Notes: generated by a model from the letters alone, not told the origin. A stretch of DNA of 64,000 bases from JBBKXJ01 sp037969395 (GCA_037969395.1 JBBKXJ010000070.1:1-64000); one strand, 5' to 3'. Counted from the stretch's first letter, positions 26,470 to 35,339 are shown. Translations and numbers: made by a program.

Positions 26470-26886
26470 TTACTTGACGATTGTCAATTGCGGTGTTTGC
26501 GATTTGCGTTCCGGCCGTGCGGGCTGGCTGGGTGCTTCAGTTGCCGCTGCCGGCTGTTGTTGCACCGGCGGCATATCGTTTTCGAACAACATACCCTGGC
26601 CGTTTTCTCTCGCGTAGATGCCCAACGCGGCGTGGATAGGAACGTACACGTCCGTGGCGACGCCGGAGAAGCGCGCATTGAAACTCAAATCATCATTGTT
26701 GATCTTAAGGCCTACCACCGCTGATGGCGAAACATTCAAAACGATTTGGCCATCTTTTACATACTGAAGCGGTACCTCAACACCTTCCCGTTCCGCGTCT
26801 ACCAAAACGTAGGGCGTACAGTTATTTTCAAGTATCCAGTCATACAGAGCCCTTATCAAATACGATCGGCTGGATGTCATAGCCAT
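26470..26886 (-). CDS. sspB: ClpXP adaptor SspB
   Basis: SspB delivers ssrA-tagged proteins to ClpXP. It is about 138 residues: a folded domain (about 1-108: SYLIRALYDWILENN, YVKDGQIVLNVSPSAV, FNARFSGV, AALGIYARENGQGMLF) then a flexible Gln/Pro/Ala-rich linker and a hydrophobic basic end TPQLTIVK that fits the ClpX-binding tail. ATGs exist at 26892, 26886 and 26880; 26886 has an AAGGG site at 8 bp. It follows sspA, the usual pair. Confidence 0.93.
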   Translation of the reverse strand: MAMTSSRSYLIRALYDWILENNCTPYVLVDAEREGVEVPLQYVKDGQIVLNVSPSAVVGLKINNDDLSFNARFSGVATDVYVPIHAALGIYARENGQGMLFENDMPPVQQQPAAATEAPSQPARPERKSQTPQLTIVK

Positions 26887-26926
26887 GAACATAACCCTTG
26901 AAGCTTAATAATTAACCACTATTGTA

Positions 26927-27562
26927 TCAGCTTCCGTCGCGCATTTCTCGTTCACGCTCCGATAAACTCATCTGAAACGACTCACGGGCAAAAACGCGCT
27001 TCATGTACTGATGTAGGGGTTTGGTTTGCCGGGTGTCAGGAATGCTGATACCCAACAGTGGCAGGCGCCACAGTATTGGAGCGAGGCAACAGTCGACCAG
27101 AGTAAATTCATCATTCATGAAGTAAGGCTTTTCGCCGAAGATCGGCGCCACTCCCATCAAACCTTCACGTAATTCCTTGCGTGACTTATCAATTGAGCGG
27201 GATTTACCTGCGTTGATATTGTCGGCCAAAATGCTCCAGTCTTTTTCAATTCTACAGATGTACTGACGGCTCTCGCCCCGCGCGACCGGGTACACTGGAA
27301 GCAGCGGTGGGTGGGGGAACCGCTCGTCTAAATACTCCATCATAACGTTCGGTTCGTATAGCACGAGCTCGCGATCTACTAGCGTAGGCAGGCTATTGTA
27401 AGGATTCAGATCCGCAATATCGTCAGGCAATTTGTCATCGGTGACGTCTATGATGTCAACGGTCACACCTTTTTCCGCCAGCACTATGCGCACTCGGTGG
27501 CTGTAGTGACTCGTTGCATCGGAGAAAAACGTCATCGACGACCTTTTTGCCATGACACCCAT
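26927..27562 (-). CDS. sspA: Stringent starvation protein A (SspA), GST fold
   Basis: SspA binds RNA polymerase and alters transcription under starvation or stress in enterobacteria and pseudomonads. The product is 211 residues from ATG 27562, which has a GAGG site 8 bp upstream. The thioredoxin-like part begins MTFFSDATSHYSHRVRIVLAEKG, followed by LPTLVDRELVLYEPNVMMEYLDERFPHPPLLPVYPVARG, almost identical to the family pattern, and a helical C-terminal GST domain. A longer open frame upstream overlaps the cytochrome gene and is not used. Confidence 0.95.
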   Translation of the reverse strand: MGVMAKRSSMTFFSDATSHYSHRVRIVLAEKGVTVDIIDVTDDKLPDDIADLNPYNSLPTLVDRELVLYEPNVMMEYLDERFPHPPLLPVYPVARGESRQYICRIEKDWSILADNINAGKSRSIDKSRKELREGLMGVAPIFGEKPYFMNDEFTLVDCCLAPILWRLPLLGISIPDTRQTKPLHQYMKRVFARESFQMSLSEREREMRDGS

Positions 27563-27591
27563 AGAACTTACCTCGCTGACCATGTCAGCAG

Positions 27592-29823
27592 TTAGTGAAC
27601 GTCTTTCCAATACTCACGGTTGAGCAAATACGCAAAAACTAAAAATACAGCTAAAAACAAAAACACATATATTCCGATACGTTTGCGGTCCACTGTCATT
27701 GGCTCGCCCATGTACGACATAAAATTGACCAGATTATAAACTGCCGTGTCGAATTCACCCTCTTCCAGTTTACCAGCTTCGGTAACTTCCAGGCGTCCAC
27801 ACTCTGCCTCGAGCATGTCCTGGCCGGTTAGCATGTCACGTTTGACGCCACCGTGACTATCAGCCACCGGCCCGAGGGCGCACTCAGTTGTACCCTGCAA
27901 TTCCAGCAAAGCGTGCGGCATCGCTACGTCTTTGAACACACGGTTGTTCACGCCCCAAGGGCGGGTCGGGTCAACATAAAAATTACGCAGGTAGGTATAT
28001 AACCATTCAGGTGAGCGCAGCCGCGCCACCAGAGTCAAATCGGGCGGCGCGGACCCAAACCACTTTTTTGCGGAGTCCTCTGGCATTGCGATCGTCATCA
28101 GCTCGCCAATTTTGCTGTCATCAAACACCATATTTTCCATTGCCACTTCGGCGGGAATATCGAGGTCAGTGGCGACGCGCTCGTAACGGCCGTATTGTAG
28201 CGAGTGGCAACCCGCACAATAGCTGAAAAACACCTGTGCACCCGACTGCAATGACGCCTTGTCGTGCAAGTCGGCCTTGAATTCGTCGCACGGTATGGTG
28301 CCGCAGGCATGGCCTGTTTCTGCGCCTACAACTTTTAACGGCAGGAAGGCTAACAAGCCGACGATCGCGAAGGCACCCAGGGTCTTCCAGAAACCAATAC
28401 CGCCATCCATTGTTACTCGCGACGGTTCAGGTTTGGTGTAGTCATTTCTTACCAGATACGGCATGGCGAAGAAGAATACGCCCACCAACGCCGTGTAGGT
28501 GAGAATCAGCCCCAGGTGATTCGCTTTCATGTCACCCCAATAGCTAAACACCACGCCAAACATAAATACGCCAAACACGCCGCAAATTAGTTGCCGCAAG
28601 AGCGGTCTTGTCTGCTCCGGCTTGGTCCAGATCGGCATGGTCAGAAAGAACGCAAAATAAACCACGGTGCTAACTTGCGCCAACAGCGTACGTGCCATGG
28701 TCGGTGACTTGACGCCTATTACACCCAGGATGATAAATGTCGACGCAAATATCAGGATCATTGCCTTCGGCACGAGACCCTTGTAGCGAACAGACTTCAC
28801 AGGGCTGCGGTCCAGCCAAGGCAACACGAACATGATGGCAATGGCAGCTGCCATCACGATAAAGCCGAGGAACTTAGCGGTCAGTGGGCCAAGATCGATG
28901 GTGACCGCGCGCAACATTGAATAGAACGGCGTGTAATACCACACCGGAGCGATGTGTTCCGGGGTTTTCAGCGGGTTGGCCAGCTCGAAGTTGGCGTGCT
29001 CGATAAAGTAACCGTTCATTTCAGGGAAAAAGAAAATGATCCCACAAAACACAAACAGGAACACGACAATGCCTACAATATCATGCACTGTGTAGTAAGG
29101 GTGGAATGCAATGCCATCCAGCGGCACGCCATCCGGACCTTTGGTTTTTTTGATCTCTACGCCGTCTGGGTTGTTCGAGCCAACTTCGTGCAACGCCAGA
29201 AGATGCAATACAACCAGGGCGAGCAATATAATCGGCAGCGCCACCACGTGTAGTGCGAAAAAGCGGTTTAGCGTAATACCGGAAATCAGGTAGTCGCCGC
29301 GTATCCACTCCACCAGTGCTTCGCCGACAACCGGAATAGCGCCAAACAGAGAGATAATTACTTGTGCGCCCCAATAAGACATGTTGCCCCAAGGCAAAAC
29401 GTAGCCAAGAAAGCCTTCGGCCATCAGCGCGAAGTAAATAAGCATGCCGAATATCCACACCAGCTCGCGTGGTTTACGGTACGAGCCGTACAGCAAGCCG
29501 CGAAACATGTGGAGATACACAACCGCAAAAAATGCCGACGCGCCGGTGGAATGCATGTAACGGATAATCCAGCCATATTCTACGTCGCGCATGATGTATT
29601 CGACCGAGGCAAATGCACGCTCGGCCGAGGGTTCATAGCTCATAGTGAGCCAGATGCCGGTCAAAAGCTGATTGACCAGCACCACCAACGACAGCACGCC
29701 GAAAAAATACCAAACATTGAAGTTTTTGGGTGCGTAATATTCACCCATGTGCGTATTCCACGCACGGACGATGGGCAGGCGGTCGTTAGTCCAATCGCGT
29801 AGTGCAACTAATGCGTTAGCCAT
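27592..29823 (-). CDS. Fused cytochrome b / cytochrome c1 of the bc1 complex
   Basis: One uninterrupted 743-codon frame encodes both haem subunits of complex III. Residues 1-465 are cytochrome b, with haem ligands H91/H105 and H192/H207 and the Qo motif PVWY at 293-296. Residues 466-743 are cytochrome c1: a hydrophobic export segment (478-500), a likely processing site after VVGA, the haem-attachment motif CAGCH at 536-540, probable axial Met635 in VAMPH, and a C-terminal anchor (717-734). Related proteobacteria usually have separate petB and petC. Bradyrhizobium fbcH is a known fusion whose product is cut by signal peptidase, and the same is inferred here. An internal ATG (c1 start MDGGIG) has only a weak GAG site. 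It overlaps petA by one base. Confidence 0.93.
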   Translation of the reverse strand: MANALVALRDWTNDRLPIVRAWNTHMGEYYAPKNFNVWYFFGVLSLVVLVNQLLTGIWLTMSYEPSAERAFASVEYIMRDVEYGWIIRYMHSTGASAFFAVVYLHMFRGLLYGSYRKPRELVWIFGMLIYFALMAEGFLGYVLPWGNMSYWGAQVIISLFGAIPVVGEALVEWIRGDYLISGITLNRFFALHVVALPIILLALVVLHLLALHEVGSNNPDGVEIKKTKGPDGVPLDGIAFHPYYTVHDIVGIVVFLFVFCGIIFFFPEMNGYFIEHANFELANPLKTPEHIAPVWYYTPFYSMLRAVTIDLGPLTAKFLGFIVMAAAIAIMFVLPWLDRSPVKSVRYKGLVPKAMILIFASTFIILGVIGVKSPTMARTLLAQVSTVVYFAFFLTMPIWTKPEQTRPLLRQLICGVFGVFMFGVVFSYWGDMKANHLGLILTYTALVGVFFFAMPYLVRNDYTKPEPSRVTMDGGIGFWKTLGAFAIVGLLAFLPLKVVGAETGHACGTIPCDEFKADLHDKASLQSGAQVFFSYCAGCHSLQYGRYERVATDLDIPAEVAMENMVFDDSKIGELMTIAMPEDSAKKWFGSAPPDLTLVARLRSPEWLYTYLRNFYVDPTRPWGVNNRVFKDVAMPHALLELQGTTECALGPVADSHGGVKRDMLTGQDMLEAECGRLEVTEAGKLEEGEFDTAVYNLVNFMSYMGEPMTVDRKRIGIYVFLFLAVFLVFAYLLNREYWKDVH

Positions 29824-30419
29824 CAGGCGTTCTCCTGATCTTCACCGACCACGATGACCTTATCATCTTCGTATCGGTAGGGTGGAATGTCCATATTGGT
29901 CGGCGCCGGCACTCCAGTATAAACGCGGCCGGCCAAGTCAAATTTCGAACCATGGCAAGGACAGAAAAACCCCCCAAGCCATTTATCGCCGCCCAAGTCA
30001 GCCGCCCCAACGTCAGGGCGAAACTTCGGCACACAACCCAGATGGGTGCAAATACCAACCATCACGAAATACTCGGGTTTAATGGAGCGGTCTATTGAAT
30101 CGATATAATTTGGTTGAACCGCATTCAGCGACTCAGGGTCTTTCAGATTCTTTGTGACTGGTCCCAATGACGCGAGCGCCTCCTTAGTACGGCGCAAGAT
30201 GAACACCGGTTTACCGCGCCATTCGACAATGATCATGCCGCCCGGCTCGATCTTGCTCACGTCCGCTTTTACCGGAGCGCCGGCTGCTTTGGCCCGTGCA
30301 CTCGGCTTCCAGGAACCAAGGAATGGCACTGCCACCCCAACCACACCGGCACCAGCTACGGCTGCAGTCATCGCCGTCAGTACGCGTCGCCGCCCCTTAT
30401 TCGCGCCATCTTTATTCAC
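29823..30419 (-). CDS. petA: Ubiquinol-cytochrome c reductase iron-sulfur (Rieske) subunit
   Basis: This is the Rieske 2Fe-2S subunit of complex III. The start GTG 30419 (MNKDGANKGRRRVL) matches pseudomonad PetA and has a GGAG site 9 bp upstream; an earlier GTG at 30434 is less likely. The 198 residues carry a twin-arginine signal (GRRRVLTAM) plus membrane anchor (about 14-35), and the cluster-binding boxes CTHLGC and CPCHGS near 125-130 and 150-155. It is followed directly by the cytochrome b/c1 fusion. Confidence 0.96.
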   Translation of the reverse strand: MNKDGANKGRRRVLTAMTAAVAGAGVVGVAVPFLGSWKPSARAKAAGAPVKADVSKIEPGGMIIVEWRGKPVFILRRTKEALASLGPVTKNLKDPESLNAVQPNYIDSIDRSIKPEYFVMVGICTHLGCVPKFRPDVGAADLGGDKWLGGFFCPCHGSKFDLAGRVYTGVPAPTNMDIPPYRYEDDKVIVVGEDQENA

Positions 30420-30471
30420 GATGTTTGTCTCCACTGTGGATGATTAACCGCTTGCACGATTTATCTGGCGT

Positions 30472-30498
30472 AAAAAAACGCCCATGGCGGACGTTTTT
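30472..30498 (-). terminator. Rho-independent terminator of the rplM-rpsI operon
   Basis: On the minus strand a 10-bp stem (one wobble, 5-nt loop GCCAT) ends in a T run. The flanking AAAAACG/CGTTTTT symmetry means it could act both ways. It separates rpsI from petA. Confidence 0.65.
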
Positions 30499-30505
30499 GA
30501 AAATT

Positions 30506-30548
30506 GCGCGGTACAAACAAACAATTGCACCACCGGAGAGTACCGCGC
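30506..30548 (-). other. GC-rich hairpin just after rpsI
   Basis: A perfect 9-bp inverted repeat (GCGCGGTAC / GTACCGCGC) with a 25-nt loop starts 7 bp past the rpsI stop and is followed by AATTTT. Together with the terminator next to it, it forms a tandem 3'-end structure. Confidence 0.5.
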
Positions 30549-30554
30549 CACAAA

Positions 30555-30947
30555 TTAGCGTTTGGAAAACTGTGGCTTTTTGCGTGCTTTGCGCAGGCCA
30601 ACTTTTTTACGTTCTACTTCGCGTGCATCGCGAGTGACAAATCCGGCTTGTCGTAATGATGGTCGTAAATTTTCGTCGTATTCCATCAGAGCGCGCGTAA
30701 TCCCGTGGCGAATAGCTCCAGCCTGGCCGAAGCTTCCACCACCGGAAACCGTTACGTGGATGTCAAAAGTATCAACCGCATTGGCTAATTCAAGCGGCTG
30801 ACGCACAATCATGCGTGCAACTTCACGGCCAAAATAGTTATCGAGAGAGCGTTTGTTAACCGTAATATTGCCGCCGCCGGACTGCAGGTATACTCGTGCG
30901 GTGGATGTTTTGCGTCGGCCGGTGCCGTAGTACTGTGTTGCTGCCAT
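30555..30947 (-). CDS. rpsI: 30S ribosomal protein S9 (uS9)
   Basis: uS9 is 130 residues, the standard bacterial length, with the start MAATQYYGTGRRKTSTARVYL, the GGGSFGQAGAIRHGITRAL core and the conserved C-terminal GLRKARKKPQFSKR that reaches the P-site tRNA. It follows rplM by 15 bp, the universal L13-S9 operon. Confidence 0.99.
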   Translation of the reverse strand: MAATQYYGTGRRKTSTARVYLQSGGGNITVNKRSLDNYFGREVARMIVRQPLELANAVDTFDIHVTVSGGGSFGQAGAIRHGITRALMEYDENLRPSLRQAGFVTRDAREVERKKVGLRKARKKPQFSKR

Positions 30948-30962
30948 AGTGTGAGGGCTCTG

Positions 30963-31391
30963 TTAAATTGTCAGCGCTTGGGGTTGCTGCGCGGAATGCG
31001 GATGGTCTTCGCCACCATAGACTTTCAGCTTTTTGAACATGCTACGTCCTAGCGGGTTCTTCGGCAACATGCCTTTTACCGCATACTCAAGTGCGCGCTC
31101 CGGGGCGCTGGTTAGCAGGTCACCGAGTGCGATTGATTTGATCCCACCGGGATACTGGCTGTGACGATAGTACATTTTGTCTTTCATCTTATTACCAGTG
31201 GCGCGCACTTTGCCGGCGTTAATTACCACAATATAGTCGCCGGTATCAACGTGCGGCGTAAATTCCGGCTTATGCTTACCGCGCAGGCGATGGGCTATTT
31301 GACTGGCGAGACGACCCAGGGTCTTATTGCTCGCATCAACGACATACCAGTCGCGTTCAACAGTTTCGTTTTTGGCACTAAAGGTTTTCAT
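30963..31391 (-). CDS. rplM: 50S ribosomal protein L13 (uL13)
   Basis: uL13 is 142 residues, the usual length, from the ATG at 31391 (MKTFSAKNETVERDWYVVDA). Family signatures LGRLASQIAHRLRGKHKPEFTPH and MLPKNPLGRSMFKKLKVYGG are seen. The open frame continues upstream without similarity, so the standard start is used. It is the first gene of the rplM-rpsI pair. Confidence 0.98.
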   Translation of the reverse strand: MKTFSAKNETVERDWYVVDASNKTLGRLASQIAHRLRGKHKPEFTPHVDTGDYIVVINAGKVRATGNKMKDKMYYRHSQYPGGIKSIALGDLLTSAPERALEYAVKGMLPKNPLGRSMFKKLKVYGGEDHPHSAQQPQALTI

Positions 31392-31434
31392 GGCGGAGAA
31401 TTCTGAAAAAAAGGCAAAGGAATAAAGTGCGCGC

Positions 31435-31463
31435 ATACTACAGAACCAGCGTTTTTTATTCAA
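31435..31463 (-). promoter_or_regulatory. Putative promoter of rplM-rpsI
   Basis: TTGAAT (31463-31458) and TAGTAT (31440-31435), 17 bp apart, lie about 45 bp before the rplM start. Each box matches the sigma70 consensus at four of six bases. Confidence 0.4.
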
Positions 31464-31532
31464 CCTAGAAAATAGCTGAAAACTACGTCGGCGTGCGGAA
31501 AAGATAGCGTTCCGCGTGTATGGTACAGCACG

Positions 31533-32651
31533 TTAGGCTCGATGTTGCCTGGCAAGATAGTCGTGTGACTGCATCTCCCGCAGCCTACTGGCCGTGCGCT
31601 CGAATTCAAACTTTAGAAGAACGCCTTGATAAAGGGCTTCAATAGCAGCTGCCGCTGACATCACCAGTTTGACATTCCGGTCATAAAATTCGTCTACAAG
31701 GTTGATAAAACGCCGCGCCTGATCTTCTTCGCTGGCGTTCATCACCGGCACATTACTGATCAGCACCGCATGATACTCCATCGCCAGTTCAATATAATCA
31801 TTTTGACTGCGAGGGCCGTCGCACAATGTCGCAAACTCAAACCAGACGACATCATCAGCACAGCAGCGGCTAGGCAGAACGCGGCCGTTCACTTCGATTA
31901 GTTGGCCGCTTACACCTTTCTCAGATGCCAGTTTGGAAAAATTGGACTCCAGTACTGTTTCGGCCTCGGCATCGAGCGGAAAGTGATACAGTTCCGCTTG
32001 TTCCAGCACGCGCAACCTGTAGTCACAGGCGGCGTCGAGATGTACCACTTTTGTATGCTGATTTATCAGCTTTATAGCCGGCAGGAACCGCTGCCGCTGT
32101 AAACCGTTTTTATAAAGCTCATCGGGCAGGATATTTGACGTTGCGACCAGCGTCACCTGATGCGCAAACAACAACTCGAACAGGCCGCCCAGGATCATCG
32201 CATCGGCAATATCGGCGACGAAAAATTCATCGAAACAAATAACGCGGGCTCGCGACGCCAGTCGCTCTGCCACTCTTTCTAAAGGGTTGCTGGTGCCTGC
32301 CAGGGCTTTTAGCTCGCCATGCACATGGCGCATAAAACGATGGAAATGCGCGCGCAGTTTGCGTTCGAATGGCAGACCTTCGTAGAACGCATCCATCAAA
32401 TACGTTTTACCGCGGCCAACCCCACCCCAAAGATACAAGCCGCACACCGGTGCCTTGCTATTACTGGCAAACAAAGTGCGAACACGACTAAATATTTTGC
32501 TGTTACTACGATCGCTTTCAGCCCGCACCAATGCAAGGTAAACCTGCTGCAGCTCACGCACGGCGTTTTCCTGGGCTGGGTCGTGCTGGAAATCTGCGCG
32601 ACGAAGATTTTCCTGATAGTGCGCAAGTGGGCTGCCGGAGGGCATATTCAT
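31533..32651 (-). CDS. zapE: Cell division ATPase ZapE (AFG1-like)
   Basis: ZapE is an AAA+ type ATPase that acts on the Z ring in Escherichia coli. It is 372 residues. The P-loop GGVGRGKTYLMDAFYEGLP is near 76-94, Walker B VICFDEFFVADIADAMIL near 140, and the sensor-like LVATSNILPDELYKNGLQRQRFLPAI follows. It lies on the rplM strand behind a separate 69-bp gap, next to rplM-rpsI as in related genomes. ATG 32651 is used; ATG 32645 is possible. Confidence 0.94.
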   Translation of the reverse strand: MNMPSGSPLAHYQENLRRADFQHDPAQENAVRELQQVYLALVRAESDRSNSKIFSRVRTLFASNSKAPVCGLYLWGGVGRGKTYLMDAFYEGLPFERKLRAHFHRFMRHVHGELKALAGTSNPLERVAERLASRARVICFDEFFVADIADAMILGGLFELLFAHQVTLVATSNILPDELYKNGLQRQRFLPAIKLINQHTKVVHLDAACDYRLRVLEQAELYHFPLDAEAETVLESNFSKLASEKGVSGQLIEVNGRVLPSRCCADDVVWFEFATLCDGPRSQNDYIELAMEYHAVLISNVPVMNASEEDQARRFINLVDEFYDRNVKLVMSAAAAIEALYQGVLLKFEFERTASRLREMQSHDYLARQHRA

Positions 32652-32868
32652 ATTGGTACTTCAACGTAGCAAAAATTAGCGGCGGTCACTTTACCCTCGG
32701 CATCCCAACTTGGCAATTGCGAAACGGTAGACTTGTAAAAATTTGCGATCACGCCTGGGGCCTATTAAGTGCATACTATTCCCGTTTATCGATTCAACCA
32801 TATTGATGACTACCCGCTGGTTAAATAGCCGGTATAATGACCTGATTCACACGTTTTAGGAGCACCGG

Positions 32869-33318
32869 GTGACTAGTATTGAATGGATCTGGTTGACCGC
32901 GATTATCGCCGGCATCATCGGCTGTCTCGGTGGCTGGTTTTTAGGGCGAAAGTCAAGCGACGGACAACGTAAAAGTCTGGCGCTGCAGCAATCGTTGGAT
33001 ACATCTGAACAACAGCTACAAGAATACAAGCGCGAAGTACAAGAGCATTTCGCACAAACTGCCGATGCGTTCAAGCAGATGAACGAATCCTATCAAAGCC
33101 TGCACCAACGCCTGGCGGAAGGCGCCAACACACTGTGTGGCGATATGGAAGACAACGCTCTGCTAACAAAAGCAAGCGGTCGCAGAGCAGATGATCCGGA
33201 GGGTAAACAGCAGACGCAGCTCCCGTTGGAGCCGCCGCTAGACTATGCGCCGAAGAAAGGACCCACCGACAAGGGCGTTTTAAATGAGGATTTCGGGTTG
33301 GAGAAGTTACGCTCGTAG
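32869..33318 (+). CDS. zapG: ZapG/YhcB family (DUF1043) inner-membrane protein
   Basis: This 149-residue protein has one N-terminal membrane helix (about 6-25, IWLTAIIAGIIGCLGGWFLG), a coiled-coil stretch (about 33-85: SLALQQSLDTSEQQLQEYKREVQEHFAQTADAF) and a disordered C-terminus. This matches YhcB/ZapG, which in enterobacteria links division and envelope growth. The GTG at 32869 has an AGGAG site at 7 bp. It is divergent from zapE; the 217-bp gap between them holds the start regions of both, and no strong promoter was read there. Confidence 0.88.
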   Translation: MTSIEWIWLTAIIAGIIGCLGGWFLGRKSSDGQRKSLALQQSLDTSEQQLQEYKREVQEHFAQTADAFKQMNESYQSLHQRLAEGANTLCGDMEDNALLTKASGRRADDPEGKQQTQLPLEPPLDYAPKKGPTDKGVLNEDFGLEKLRS

Positions 33319-33360
33319 TTACGCTTAGTCGAATTGCTACGTTCTGCACTGTTCTGGCAT

Positions 33361-34119
33361 TTATACCGGATTGTCAACGTCGATAAACTGATGCTCCACG
33401 TCAAGCTTCTGCGCCAGGTATCTGCCCACTGCCTGCACTCCGTAGCGCTCAGTTGCGTGGTGCCCGGCCGCGTAAAAGTGAATGCCGGACTCGCGCGCTA
33501 TGTGTACCGTTTGCTCTGATACCTCACCTGTGAGATAGGCGTCTACGCCCGCATCGATCGCCTGCTGGATAAAATCCTGTGCGGCGCCTGTACACCATGC
33601 AATAGACTTAATCTGTTTGCTGCGGCCCGAGATATGCAACGGTTCACGGCCTAATCGGCTCGCAATGTGACGCGTCAATTGCGCGCTGCTTAACGCCTCA
33701 CCTAGTTCACCAATGCTGCCGATCGAGTTTTCACCTGGCTGTAGCCCAGCGCGCGGTGTAATATCCAATACCTCTGCCAGCTGCGCGTTATTACCCAGCT
33801 GCAGATGAGCGTCCAACGGCAGATGATAAGCAATCAGGCTGATGTCATGCTGCAGCAACGTCGCTATACGACGCCGTTTAATGCCGACAATCGTTGCGTC
33901 CTCACCGCGCCAAAAATAGCCGTGATGCACTAGCAAAGCGTCGGCATCATTTGCCACTGCCTGGTCCAACAAAGCCTGACACGCCGTTACCCCTGTGATT
34001 AGTTTCTTGACTTGCGGCCTACCTTCGACCTGCAGTCCGTTCGGACAATAGTCTTTAAATTTTTGTGGCTGCAGCAGCGTGTCAGTCGCGTCAATTAACT
34101 CTTTTAACGAGGTAGGCAT
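33361..34119 (-). CDS. Nif3-family (DUF34) dinuclear metal-binding protein
   Basis: This 252-residue protein is of the Nif3/YbgI family, often labelled GTP cyclohydrolase type 2 homologue without proof; its reaction is not established. Metal-binding histidine signatures are present: LLVHHGYFW near 63-71, YHLPLDAH near 98, TGEVSEQTVH near 196, and GHHATERYGVQ near 218-228. The start MPTSLKELIDATDTLL is standard. It converges with zapG and diverges from the DegS/AlgW gene. Confidence 0.92.
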   Translation of the reverse strand: MPTSLKELIDATDTLLQPQKFKDYCPNGLQVEGRPQVKKLITGVTACQALLDQAVANDADALLVHHGYFWRGEDATIVGIKRRRIATLLQHDISLIAYHLPLDAHLQLGNNAQLAEVLDITPRAGLQPGENSIGSIGELGEALSSAQLTRHIASRLGREPLHISGRSKQIKSIAWCTGAAQDFIQQAIDAGVDAYLTGEVSEQTVHIARESGIHFYAAGHHATERYGVQAVGRYLAQKLDVEHQFIDVDNPV

Positions 34120-34152
34120 TACACGCTCTTATAGTATCTAGTCAGTGCGCAT

Positions 34153-34158
34153 TATAAT
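34153..34158 (+). promoter_or_regulatory. Putative -10 box of the DegS/AlgW gene
   Basis: A perfect TATAAT lies 30 bp before the start codon. The best -35 is a weak TTATAG at 34129-34134, 18 bp upstream, so the promoter may need help or lie elsewhere. Confidence 0.4.
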
Positions 34159-34187
34159 GTCGCTCCACATCGCTGTAACAGAAAACT

Positions 34188-35300
34188 ATGAACAGACTCG
34201 TTAGATTTTTCGCCTGGCCAGTCATCGCTGGCATACTGGCCGGCTTGCTACTGATCGACAAGTGGCCGCTGCTAACGAGCAAAAACGATGCACCCGTTGC
34301 CATCGTATTGGCCAGCCTCGCGCCGGCCGTCGAGCGAGCGACCCCTTCGGTAGTCAATATCTATACCAGCAAAACAATCCCGGCGCGTCGCCATCCGTTG
34401 CTGGATGATCCTTTCTTCAGGCGCTTTTTCAGGGGCATGCCCCAACCACGCCAGGACCGAGTGCAACGCAGCCTTGGTTCGGGGGTAATACTGCGCAGTG
34501 ATGGTTATATCGTCACCAATAACCATGTGATCAGCGCGGCGGATGAAATTCAGGTGCTGTTTGCCAACGGCACAAGCGGCCTGGCAGAGATAGTCGGCAC
34601 CGACCCTGAATCTGATCTGGCGGTGCTGAAAGTGGACTTTGACAATCTGCCTGGCATGCAGCTTGGCGATCCTGAACACGCTCGCATAGGTGATATTGTG
34701 TTGGCCATCGGCAATCCTTACGGTCTGGGTCAAACGGTGACACAAGGTATTATCAGCGCCACCGGTCGCTACGGACTGCAACTCAATACGTTTGAAAACT
34801 ATATTCAAACCGATGCCGCTATCAACCCTGGCAACTCCGGCGGCGCACTGGTCGATGTTAACGGCAAACTGTTGGGCATTAACTCGGCTATTTATTCGCG
34901 TAGCGGTGGCTCGCAGGGCATTGGCTTGGCCATACCGGCCAACACGGTAGCTATGGTCAGCGATGACCTGATCGAATACGGTCGCGTGCAGCGCGGTTGG
35001 CTGGGTATAGAAGTGCAGGACTGGTCCGCGCAACTTGCAGCCACGCTAAAGCTGCCTGACGATGTGCAGAGTATGGTAGTGACAGGCATCTACCCCAACG
35101 GCCCTGCAGCGCAGGCCGGTCTACAACAAGGAGATTTACTAGTTGCCATCGCCGGCGAGCCGGTTAACGATGCGTACACAGCCATGAACATAATCGCTGC
35201 ACAAAAGCCCGGCAGTGACATTGCTTTGACGATCTATCGACAAGGAAATACTCGAGAGTTAGTAACCACCATGGACATTCGGCCCGAGCCGAAAACCTGA
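34188..35300 (+). CDS. algW: Membrane-anchored S1C serine protease DegS/AlgW
   Basis: This periplasmic site-1 protease starts release of an envelope-stress sigma factor by cutting its anti-sigma factor. One N-terminal membrane helix (about 7-24) is followed by a trypsin-like domain with H113 (TNNHVI), D143 (SDLAVLK) and S217 (NPGNSGGAL), then a single PDZ domain (about 265-360). A membrane anchor plus one PDZ marks the DegS/AlgW type against DegP/MucD, which have a cleaved signal and two PDZ domains. The name AlgW is by the pseudomonad neighbourhood (beside hisD); DegS is equivalent. Confidence 0.92.
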   Translation: MNRLVRFFAWPVIAGILAGLLLIDKWPLLTSKNDAPVAIVLASLAPAVERATPSVVNIYTSKTIPARRHPLLDDPFFRRFFRGMPQPRQDRVQRSLGSGVILRSDGYIVTNNHVISAADEIQVLFANGTSGLAEIVGTDPESDLAVLKVDFDNLPGMQLGDPEHARIGDIVLAIGNPYGLGQTVTQGIISATGRYGLQLNTFENYIQTDAAINPGNSGGALVDVNGKLLGINSAIYSRSGGSQGIGLAIPANTVAMVSDDLIEYGRVQRGWLGIEVQDWSAQLAATLKLPDDVQSMVVTGIYPNGPAAQAGLQQGDLLVAIAGEPVNDAYTAMNIIAAQKPGSDIALTIYRQGNTRELVTTMDIRPEPKT

Positions 35301-35319
35301 GAGATGAGCGCGCAAGGTT

Positions 35320-35339
35320 AGGTTACTCCTCCGTAACCT
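35320..35339. terminator. Hairpin between algW and hisD
   Basis: A perfect 7-bp stem AGGTTAC/GTAACCT with a 6-nt loop lies in the 62-bp gap between the two converging genes. There is no clear T run, so termination is plausible but not shown. Confidence 0.4.

Noticed and set aside
28380..28460. Possibility that the cytochrome b/c1 fusion is an assembly error
   Set aside because: The frame is continuous with sensible residues across the join and no homopolymer that would suggest a missed base; kept as a real fusion but raw reads should be examined.
34272..35033. 253-codon open frame on the minus strand
   Set aside because: Antisense to the DegS/AlgW gene, whose catalytic triad is intact on the plus strand.
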